Positions 26,409-33,887 of a stretch of DNA of 61,387 nucleotides are shown here, piece by piece (position 1 is the stretch's first letter; every line of letters begins with the position of its first letter). Position numbers and translations under genes: made by a program. The notes under the pieces are model-generated. The model was not told the origin of the DNA. It saw only the letters and a program-made list of their open reading frames with translations, and made no database searches. Source of the stretch: Pseudomonas linyingensis (lineage in GTDB: Bacteria > Pseudomonadota > Gammaproteobacteria > Pseudomonadales > Pseudomonadaceae); contig NZ_FNZE01000022.1 of the NCBI RefSeq assembly GCF_900109175.1, positions 1 to 61,387 of the forward strand, given 5' to 3'.

Positions 26409-27704
26409 ATGTTTGGCCTGACCCGGACGTTCAGCTCCCTTTACCTGGCCTGCATCCTGATGCAGCTGGGCTCGAACCTGCTGATCACCTATCTGGCCCT
26501 GCGCCTGAGCGCCGACGGCGTGTCGGCGTCCTGGGGCGGTGCGCTGATGGCTGCCAATGCCTTGGGCATGGTGGTCGGCAGCAAGGCCGGACAATGGCTG
26601 ATCGTCCGCGTCGGCCATATGCGCGCCTATGTCGCCTGCGCCGGAGTGATTGCCACGGCCGTGCTGGGCCACGAGTTCAGTACGGACTTGTCGTTCTGGC
26701 TGCTGCTGCGCGCCCTGGTCGGGTTGGCGATGATGTGCCAGTTGATGGTGCTGGAGAGCTGGCTCAACGACTGCGCGCGGAGCGATCAGCGCGGCGGGGT
26801 GATGGCGCTGTACATGGTAGCGACCTATATCGGCATGATCCTCGGTCAGCTGGCCCTGAGCCTGGACGATGGGCTGGGGGTACGCCTGCTGTTGGGCGTG
26901 GCGATGGCCTTTGCTCTGTGCCAGGTGCCGGTCGCCCTGACCCGCGGCATGCATCCACGGCCGCTGCGGACTACCCCGCTGGCGATCGGGCTGTTCCTGC
27001 GCCGGGTACCCCAGTCGCTGCTGGCCACCCTGGCGTCCGGCACCATCAACGGCAGCTTCTTCGGCCTGGCTTCGATCTATGCCAGCCGGCAGGGGCTGGA
27101 TACCCATGAGGTGGCGCAGTTCATGGCCTTCAGCGTCGGTGCCGGTCTGCTGGCGCAGGTTCCGCTGGGGCTGCTCTCTGACCGCCTGCCGCGCGCCGCG
27201 CTGATCCGCTGGGTGGCGCTGCTGCTGGCGCTGGCCTGTCTGCCGCTGGCGTTGTTGCAGGATCTGCCGTTCCAGTCCCTGCTGCTGTGCGGGGCCCTGG
27301 TCGGCTGTCTGCAGTTCTGCCTCTACCCGCTGGGCGTGGCCCTGGCCAACGACAACATCGCGCCGGAACTGCGGGTTTCGCTGGCCGGCATGCTGCTGCT
27401 CACCTTCGGCTTTGGCGCGGGCATCGGCCCGCTGCTGGCCGGCTTCCTGATGGAGTCCTTCGGCCCCTCCAGCCTGTACTCATTCTTCGCCGGATGTGCC
27501 GCGTTGCTCGGTCTGCTGGCCAGTCAGCGCAAGGTGACTGGGGAGCACCTGCAGGAGGGCGCGCCCCTGCATCATCAGGCGACTCCCAACGGCCTGGCCA
27601 GTGCGACTCTGGCGGCCGCCGTCGAACCGGGCGAGGCACTGCCGCAACCTTGCGTGGCCGAGGAGGGGGCATCCGCCGCACCTCCGCCGGAGCCCGTCGC
27701 GTGA
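26409..27704 (+). CDS. MFS transporter, YcaD-like
   Basis: A 431-residue, 12-helix major facilitator protein. The LMVLESWLNDCARSDQRGGVMALYM region matches the YcaD-type signature between helices 4 and 5. About 40 Ala/Pro/Glu-rich residues follow the last helix as a cytoplasmic tail. Start ATG 26409 has GGAGG five bases upstream. Its position in the operon suggests import of the substrate or export of a product; direction is not evident. Confidence 0.88.
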   Translation: MFGLTRTFSSLYLACILMQLGSNLLITYLALRLSADGVSASWGGALMAANALGMVVGSKAGQWLIVRVGHMRAYVACAGVIATAVLGHEFSTDLSFWLLLRALVGLAMMCQLMVLESWLNDCARSDQRGGVMALYMVATYIGMILGQLALSLDDGLGVRLLLGVAMAFALCQVPVALTRGMHPRPLRTTPLAIGLFLRRVPQSLLATLASGTINGSFFGLASIYASRQGLDTHEVAQFMAFSVGAGLLAQVPLGLLSDRLPRAALIRWVALLLALACLPLALLQDLPFQSLLLCGALVGCLQFCLYPLGVALANDNIAPELRVSLAGMLLLTFGFGAGIGPLLAGFLMESFGPSSLYSFFAGCAALLGLLASQRKVTGEHLQEGAPLHHQATPNGLASATLAAAVEPGEALPQPCVAEEGASAAPPPEPVA

Positions 27705-27747
27705 GCGGGCCTTGAGGCCCGCGCATGGTTTTCATCAGGAGACAACG

Positions 27748-28995
27748 ATGTTCGAAAACAAGAAAAAATACCTGACATCCACCCCGGACCAGCCCCTGCG
27801 CAACCCGGTGACCCCGGAGGTGTTGCGGACGGCGCGTGGCTACCGTCTGCAGCGGGTCCGCCAGCAGCTGCTCGCCGCCGACTGCGCGGCGATCCTGCTC
27901 TACGATCCGGTCAACATCCGCTACGCCACCGACACCTCCAACATGCAGGTGTGGACGCTGCACAACTACGCCCGCTATGCCCTGGTGTTCGCCGAAGGGC
28001 CGGTGGTGCTGTTCGAGTTCCACAACTGCGAGCACCTGCACGAAGGCAACGAGTTGCTCGACCAGATCCGTCCGGCGATCAACTGGAGCTACTTCGGCGC
28101 CGGCTCGCGGATCGGCGAGAAGGCGCTGGCCTGGGCCGACGACATCCGCGCGGTGCTGCACCGGCATGCCGGCGACAAGGCCCGTCTGGCGGTGGACAGG
28201 GCCGACCTGGAGGGGCTCGACCTGCTGCGCGAGCAGGGCCTGTGCCTGGTCGAGGGACACAGCCTGATGGAGGAGGCGCGCAAGATCAAATCCGCCGAGG
28301 AGCTGGAGCTGATGCGCTGGACCATCGCCGTGTGCGAGCGCGGCATCCAGCGCATGCACGACGAGCTGCGCCCGGGCATGACCGAGAACCAGCTATGGGC
28401 CTGGCTGCACTACGAGAACGTCCGCCACGGCGGCGAGTGGATCGAGACCCGCCTGCTGGCCTCCGGGCCGCGCACCAATCCCTGGATGCAGGAGTCCAGC
28501 GACCGGGTGATGCAGGAAGGCGAACTGGTCTGCTTCGATACCGACCTGATCGGCCCCTATGGCTACTGCGCCGACATCTCCCGCGCCTGGACGGTAGGCC
28601 ACGTTGCGCCGAGCGCCGAGCAGCGCAAGTTCTATCGCCTGGCCCATGAGCAGGTGCAGCACAACATGGACCTGCTCCGTCCGGGACTCAGTCACCGCGA
28701 ATTCGTCGAGCGCGCCTGGCCGATTCCCGAGCCCTACTGGCACAACCGCTATTGCTGCGTGGTGCACGGCGTCGGTCTGGCCGACGAATATCCGGCACTG
28801 GCTCACCGCGGCGCCGACTGGGAAAGCAGCGGCTATGACGGTGTGTTCGAGGAAAACATGGTTCTCTGCGTTGAAAGTTATATCGGCGAGCGCGGTGGAG
28901 CGCAGGGCGTCAAACTCGAACAGCAAGTTCTGCTGACGGCGAATGGTTGCGTGCCGCTGTCGAATTATCCGTGGGAAGAAGATTGGCTGGTCTGA
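27748..28995 (+). CDS. M24 (creatinase/Xaa-Pro peptidase fold) metalloenzyme, DddP-like
   Basis: A 415-residue pita-bread-fold enzyme with an N-terminal creatinase domain (to about 175) and a C-terminal metal domain. Candidate ligands are Asp264, Asp266, Asp276, His340, Glu376 and Glu391; ordinary M24 peptidases lack the extra Asp. The spacing (2, 10, 64, 36, 15) nearly equals that of the DMSP lyase DddP as I recall it (Asp295, 297, 307, His371, Glu406, 421). Asp346 and Tyr335 fall where DddP has Asp377 and Tyr366. GGEWIETRLLASGPRTNPW and FDTDLIGPYG also look DddP-like. It may cleave DMSP to acrylate and DMS, or a related onium compound. Alternative: a creatinase-like or peptidase activity. 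Confidence 0.82.
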   Translation: MFENKKKYLTSTPDQPLRNPVTPEVLRTARGYRLQRVRQQLLAADCAAILLYDPVNIRYATDTSNMQVWTLHNYARYALVFAEGPVVLFEFHNCEHLHEGNELLDQIRPAINWSYFGAGSRIGEKALAWADDIRAVLHRHAGDKARLAVDRADLEGLDLLREQGLCLVEGHSLMEEARKIKSAEELELMRWTIAVCERGIQRMHDELRPGMTENQLWAWLHYENVRHGGEWIETRLLASGPRTNPWMQESSDRVMQEGELVCFDTDLIGPYGYCADISRAWTVGHVAPSAEQRKFYRLAHEQVQHNMDLLRPGLSHREFVERAWPIPEPYWHNRYCCVVHGVGLADEYPALAHRGADWESSGYDGVFEENMVLCVESYIGERGGAQGVKLEQQVLLTANGCVPLSNYPWEEDWLV

Positions 28996-29318
28996 GCGGC
29001 GGGGCGGACTTCGCAAAGTCTGGTGCGCATGTCCGGGCGTAATTGTCCGGACTCTTATAAATAATCATGTTTTTATGAGGATCCATGTGTGAAGCAGGTA
29101 TTTGCTCATGAATGGCCTGCTGGTTCGTGCTGTAGCGCTGGTCTGTGCAGACTTATTGATGACAATTTCTCACCAATTGCGACAGTAAAAATGATTTGTC
29201 GGGACGGGGTGGGTAAATGACCATCCAAGAGCGATAAACAAGGCATGGGTCTCTGGATGATGTTTTCAAGAGGCCACATGCACTCCCGAATCTATAATAA
29301 GAAAGTGAGGGTCCTTGC
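28996..29318. other. Intergenic region before the BCCT gene
   Basis: A 323-base gap. At 29031-29052 GTCCGG and CCGGAC flank a ten-base loop, followed by an AT-rich run; this may end the seven-gene operon weakly. A TATAAT hexamer at 29293-29298 lies 20 bases before the ATG of the transporter gene, with no good -35 match, suggesting an activator-dependent promoter. No gene is seen. Confidence 0.5.
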
Positions 29319-30890
29319 ATGAAAGACGTACCTGTCTACGAGCAGTCGGCGGGCGGTGAGGCATATATGCCAGCGAGCAATATCCGCCTGATGGGTTTCA
29401 ACTTCCACCGAGTGATATTTCCCGCCTCGCTGGCCATCGTGATGGTCATGGTCGCGCTGGCGCTGGGCAATCCAGACGCCTTTGCGCAGAACCTGGAAGG
29501 TGTAAAGGGCTGGATCCTGCAGAACCTGGACTGGTTCATCATGATCATGGGCAACCTGGCCGTGCTGTTCTGCGCCGGGGTGGCGATTTCGCCGCTGGGG
29601 CGGATCCGTCTGGGCGGCAAGGACGCCAGGCCGGAGTTCAGCACCCTGTCCTGGTTCTCCATGATGTTCGCCGCCGGCATGGGCGTCGGCCTGCTCTACT
29701 GGGGCGTCGCCGAGCCGGTGGCGCAGTACACCGAGTGGTGGAAGACGCCGCTCAACGTGACCAAGCTGACCCCTGAGGCTTCCCATGCGGCCATGGGCGC
29801 CACCCTGTTCCACTGGGGCTTCCATCCCTGGGCGATCTATCTGGTCAGCGCCCTGGTGGTCGGATTCTTCGCCTACAACCGGGGGCTGCCGTTCTCCCTC
29901 AGCTCCGGTCTGCAGCCGCTGATCGGCAAGGCGCACAAGGGCCTGCCGGGGCAACTGGTGGACGTGTTCACCGTGGTGCTGACGGTGTTCGGCCTGGCCA
30001 CCTCGCTGGGCCTGGGCGCCATGCAGGCCACGGCCGGCATCACCCATGTGCTGGGTCTGCCCAACTCGTTCGGCTTTCAGCTGCTGTTCATCTTGGCGGT
30101 GACCGGACTGGCAGCCCTTTCCTTGTGGCGCGGGCTGGATGCCGGGGTCAAGCTGCTCAGCAACCTCAACATGCTGCTCGCCCTGGCGCTGTTCGTGCTG
30201 GTGGTCGTCGGCGTCGGCGTGCTCAATTTCGGCGCCGGCGTGCTGAATTCGAGCATCGATTACGCCCAGTACTTCCTGCCGCTGAGCAACTGGATCGAGC
30301 GTCCCGACCAGGACTGGTTCCATGGCTGGACCGTGTTCTACTGGGCCTGGTGGTGCACCTGGGGTCCGCTGGTCGGGGTGTTCGTCGCGCGGGTTTCCCG
30401 TGGCCGGACCCTGCGCCAGATGGTGGCGATGGTGATGCTGGCGCCGACCGTGGCGGCCATCTGCTGGTTCACCGCCTTCGGTGGCGGCGCCATCGCCCAG
30501 GTGGTTGCCGGCAGCAGCACCCTAGCCCAGGGGCTGACCGACGTGAACATGGCCATCTTCCAGTTCCTCGATGCATTGCCGATGCCGCTGATCACCTCGG
30601 GGCTGGTGGTGCTCCTGCTGGTGATCTTCATGGTCACCTCGGTCGACTCCGGAGCGCTGGTGGTGGATAACCTGGCGTCCGGTGGCGACCCGAATACCCA
30701 CCGTGGGCAGCGGGTGCTCTGGCTGGGGATGATCGCGATCGTGACCATCACCTTGTTCGTGATCGGTGGTGACAAGGCGCTGCAGGGTATCCAGGCCGGT
30801 GCGGTGGCCATGGGCCTGCCCTTCATGGCGCTGATGCTGCTGCTGATGATCGGCTTCCTCAAGGCCCTGTGCCAGGAAGCGCGCAGCTGA
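29319..30890 (+). CDS. BCCT family betaine/choline/carnitine/DMSP-type transporter
   Basis: A 523-residue, 12-helix secondary transporter of the BCCT family, which carries quaternary ammonium or sulfonium compounds. FAAGMGVGLLYWGVAEP is the sodium-site helix motif. WAWWCTWGPLVGVFVARVSRGRT is the family signature in helix 8, whose tryptophans form the aromatic cage for the onium group; the usual Ile/Ala-Ser of WWxxWSP reads Cys-Thr and Gly here. GAGG precedes the ATG. It lies downstream of a Rieske/M24 operon and is the best functional hint that the substrate is a methylated onium compound. Confidence 0.93.
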   Translation: MKDVPVYEQSAGGEAYMPASNIRLMGFNFHRVIFPASLAIVMVMVALALGNPDAFAQNLEGVKGWILQNLDWFIMIMGNLAVLFCAGVAISPLGRIRLGGKDARPEFSTLSWFSMMFAAGMGVGLLYWGVAEPVAQYTEWWKTPLNVTKLTPEASHAAMGATLFHWGFHPWAIYLVSALVVGFFAYNRGLPFSLSSGLQPLIGKAHKGLPGQLVDVFTVVLTVFGLATSLGLGAMQATAGITHVLGLPNSFGFQLLFILAVTGLAALSLWRGLDAGVKLLSNLNMLLALALFVLVVVGVGVLNFGAGVLNSSIDYAQYFLPLSNWIERPDQDWFHGWTVFYWAWWCTWGPLVGVFVARVSRGRTLRQMVAMVMLAPTVAAICWFTAFGGGAIAQVVAGSSTLAQGLTDVNMAIFQFLDALPMPLITSGLVVLLLVIFMVTSVDSGALVVDNLASGGDPNTHRGQRVLWLGMIAIVTITLFVIGGDKALQGIQAGAVAMGLPFMALMLLLMIGFLKALCQEARS

Positions 30891-30914
30891 CCCGGACGCG
30901 GGATCCGTACTGAA

Positions 30915-30949
30915 GAAGCAGGGGCCGGGATAGTCCGTAGCCCCGCTTC
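30915..30949 (+). terminator. Hairpin after the BCCT gene
   Basis: GAAGC and GGGGC (one A bulge) at 30915-30925 pair with GCCCC-GCTTC at 30940-30949. The T tract is poor (CTTGG), so it may be a weak or rho-assisted terminator. Confidence 0.5.
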
Positions 30950-31187
30950 CTTGGTCGATGGCCAGTACCTGGCGGCCTGCCTGGTTCGCTCAGTAGGTCA
31001 ATTCCGGCGCCCATGCCCCGATACCGCGTTGCCATTGCCCGCCATGGCTTTGCCAAGACTTGTCGCGGTGGTTTTTCTTGCCGCGGGGTTTTCTGCAGAT
31101 TGAACCGTTCAATAAATTCAGTCGGGTTTACTGGTTGTCTCGGCGTGCTGTCGCCGTATTGGTCAGAGCTCGACCAGGAGAACTGTG

Positions 31188-31346
31188 ATGAAGGTTGTTT
31201 CGATCATTATTGCTGTCGCGGCGATTTTCATCATCCTGTTGCGGCTGATGCCTCGTGGATGGGCAGGGGTGGAAAGGGAGAATGGAAATGGCCTTGGTCA
31301 GTTAGGCGACGAGCATCTGCATGTTCCGCTGAGGCGTGAGTTGTAG
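31188..31346 (+). CDS. Small single-pass membrane peptide, 52 residues
   Basis: ATG 31188 has a clear CAGGAG site eight bases upstream. The 52-residue product starts MKVVSIIIAVAAIFIILLRL, a hydrophobic helix of about 16 residues after one Lys, then turns hydrophilic (GVEREN, HVPLRREL end). It lies between the BCCT and porin genes on the same strand. Small one-helix proteins like this often modulate membrane transporters; no family is recognised. Support rests on the ribosome site, the coherent topology and the location only. Confidence 0.5.
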   Translation: MKVVSIIIAVAAIFIILLRLMPRGWAGVERENGNGLGQLGDEHLHVPLRREL

Positions 31347-31511
31347 TGGTCTAATTATCCTGGGTGCCGATTCAGGCGCAAGCAGTCGCCGCCCAGAGAA
31401 GTTCTGGTTGGGTGAGGTTGAATATTTTTACGACGAATTCATGAGTGCTGCCGAGATCTTTTTTGTTTGATTCAAAAGACTTGCGGAATTAAAAAAATAA
31501 AAAAGGAAATA

Positions 31512-32810
31512 ATGATGAAATTTAATAAGTGTGCCGTGCTTGCCCTTGCTTTTTTGCCGCAAATTAGTCATGGGGAAGAACATATCCAGGGAAGTGGATT
31601 TCTGGACGGCAGCAGCCTCTCGCTGATAAATCGCAACTTCTATTTCAATCGAGAGTACCGTGATCCAGGCGCCGCCCAGAATTACCGGGAAGAGTGGGCG
31701 CATGGTATTCAGGCACGCTTCGAATCTGGCTATACGCAAGGTCGCATTGGGCTGGGGCTTGATGCATATGCTGCGCTCGGTATCAAACTGGACAGCGGCG
31801 GCGGTACCTCTGGCACCGGCCTGCTACCGGTGGGCAGTGACGGACAGGTGGACGACGAGTTCTCCTATGCCGGCGCCGCAGTGAAGGCGCGTGTTTCCAG
31901 GACCGAACTGAAGATCGGCGATGTCATCCCCACTGCTCCGGTCTTCGCCACCACGACCACGCGCCTGTTCACCAGCACGGCGCGCGGCCTTCAGATCGTG
32001 AGTCAGGACATTGCCGATCTCAGCCTCGATGCCGGTTACTTCACCGCCATCCGCGACGGCAGCGGCTCGACCAATCGCGATGGGTCAATAGATCTGACCT
32101 ATGCCGGCGTGGTGGATGCACCCAGCGCCGGGTACATCGGCGGAAACTACTCGATATCCGATCGATTCAACGTGTCCCTGTATGGCGCCAATCTGGAAGA
32201 TGTCTGGAATCAGTACTACGCCAACATCCTCTATGCGCTGCCACTCTCGAGCGATCGGGACCTGACCTTCAACTTCAACCTCTATGACAGTCGCAGCGAG
32301 GGCAGGGAGCTCGCAGGCGAAATCAACAATCTGGCCTGGTCATTGTCAGCCGCCTACAGGCTCGGCGCACACAGCTTCACCCTGGCCCATCAGCAGGTGA
32401 ACGGCAACACCCCCTTTGACTATATCCTGATGGACGGCATCAATGCCGGAGACTCGATCTATCTCGCGAACTCCTCGCAGTACTCGGACTTCAATAGTCC
32501 GAATGAATCCTCCGTACAGGCGCGCTATGACATCGACATGGCCGCCTATGGGATACCGGGCCTGGCCTTGATGGCGCGCTATATCAAGGGCGACATCGAC
32601 GGCTCCGGTTACTCCAGTAGTGACGGCCCTTACGCTTATGCGGCCGCTGCGAGCAAGGAGTGGGAGCGTGATCTCGAGGCTCGCTATGTCGTGCAGTCGG
32701 GCGTAGCCAAGGACCTCTCGCTGCGTGTCCGTTATGCAACGCACCGTGGCGCGGGCGGCGATGTGGATGAGCTGAGAGTGATCACTGAGTATCCGCTCGA
32801 GCTGTTCTGA
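31512..32810 (+). CDS. OprD family outer-membrane porin
   Basis: A 432-residue outer-membrane channel. A signal peptide (residues 1 to about 20, ending SHG) precedes GSGFLDGSSLSLINRNFYFNR, the hallmark first strand of OprD/OpdK proteins. EWAHGIQARFESGYT and a C-terminal phenylalanine (YPLELF) complete the barrel pattern. Two adjacent ATGs (31512, 31515) follow AAGGA; the second has better spacing. The region around its start is unusually AT-rich (31480-31540). OprD-type porins admit amino acids and small carboxylates, so it may serve the adjacent BCCT transporter. Confidence 0.92.
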   Translation: MMKFNKCAVLALAFLPQISHGEEHIQGSGFLDGSSLSLINRNFYFNREYRDPGAAQNYREEWAHGIQARFESGYTQGRIGLGLDAYAALGIKLDSGGGTSGTGLLPVGSDGQVDDEFSYAGAAVKARVSRTELKIGDVIPTAPVFATTTTRLFTSTARGLQIVSQDIADLSLDAGYFTAIRDGSGSTNRDGSIDLTYAGVVDAPSAGYIGGNYSISDRFNVSLYGANLEDVWNQYYANILYALPLSSDRDLTFNFNLYDSRSEGRELAGEINNLAWSLSAAYRLGAHSFTLAHQQVNGNTPFDYILMDGINAGDSIYLANSSQYSDFNSPNESSVQARYDIDMAAYGIPGLALMARYIKGDIDGSGYSSSDGPYAYAAAASKEWERDLEARYVVQSGVAKDLSLRVRYATHRGAGGDVDELRVITEYPLELF

Positions 32811-32918
32811 CCGGGCGACCTTGGGCCCTGCGGCCGGCGGGGCTCAAGGTCTCGCTCGAATGGGGGTATCACACGACATGCCTGGGTCTGATCGGGGCCA
32901 ATGGATGAGGGTGTAAGC

Positions 32919-33654
32919 ATGAGGCTCTTTGCAGGCAAGGTGGCACTCTTCACCGGCGGGCGATCGGGGATCGGATGAGCTATCGCCCGTAGGTTGCGCG
33001 ACGAGGGTGCGAAAGTCTTCACCGCGCAGCGGGGGGGAGGACGGGGAGTTCGACGGTATCGAGGCCGATTTCACTGATCCGCAGGCGCCGCAGCGGATCA
33101 TGGCTGAGTTCATGGCGCAGGCCGGAAGGCTCGACGTGCTGGTCAATAACGCCGGCATGATGCAGCAGGCGGCGATCGAGGAAACCAGCTTCGAGGATTG
33201 GCAGCGCAGCCTGGCGGTGAGCCTGACTGCGCCGTTCCTGATGATCCGTGCAGCCCTGCCGCACTTGCGCAAGACCCGAGGCAGCATCGTCAACACCGGG
33301 TCCATCGAAGGGCTGAGTGCCAACCCCGGCCATGCGGCCTACTGCGCCTCCAAAGCCGGGCTGCACGGGCTGACCAGGGCGGTAGCTGTGGATCACGGTC
33401 ATGAAGGCATCCGCTGCAATGCGGTCGCACCGGGCTGGATCGATTCCGAGCTGAACGTCGAGCTCATCGAGAGTATGCCGGCCCCGGCCGCATTCCGACG
33501 CGATATCGGCCGCATTCATCCTGTGGGACGAACCGGAACCGCGGAGGAAGTGGCGTCTCTTGTGGCGTTCCTCGCTGCGGAAGAGGCGAGCTTCATAACC
33601 GAACAGATCTTCACCGTGGATGGGGGACGGATGGTCAAGTTGAGTCTTCCCTGA
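32919..33654 (+). pseudogene. Short-chain dehydrogenase/reductase, broken by a stop and a frameshift
   Basis: The frame from ATG 32919 reads MRLFAGKVALFTGGRSGIG, the SDR cofactor-binding start, but codon 20 (32976) is TGA where CGA (Arg) is expected, after which reading continues sensibly (AIARRLRDEGAKVF). A run of seven G at 33031-33037 then shifts the frame; with six G it would read on as RGEDGEFDGIEADF. The rest (LVNNAG, active-site YCASKAG, and a C-terminal EQIFTVDGG) is intact. Two independent lesions make a decayed gene likely. The intact enzyme would have been an NAD(P)-dependent alcohol/keto oxidoreductase of about 245 residues. Confidence 0.88.
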
Positions 33655-33887
33655 GTGGGCTTGGCGATTCGTGACGGGCAGCAACGGCCCTGCTCTGTCT
33701 GTAACGGACCGGGTTGTGGTCAGCGTGGCGCAGCGACGATGATGTTGTACCAATGGTTTTCAGAGGTGCCCGCTGGTAGCCGCTGCGATGGCACCAGCTT
33801 TACGCGACCAGTTTCTGGGCTAGCTTTGATTGCAGGTGCAGGCTCCCGTCGCCCCCGGACGAGAGATTCACGCGGTGTCGACGGACG

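Noticed and set aside
32976..32978. In-frame TGA in the SDR gene as selenocysteine or recoding
   Set aside because: It lies in the cofactor-binding loop where Arg is expected, no SECIS-like hairpin is seen, and a second frameshift follows.
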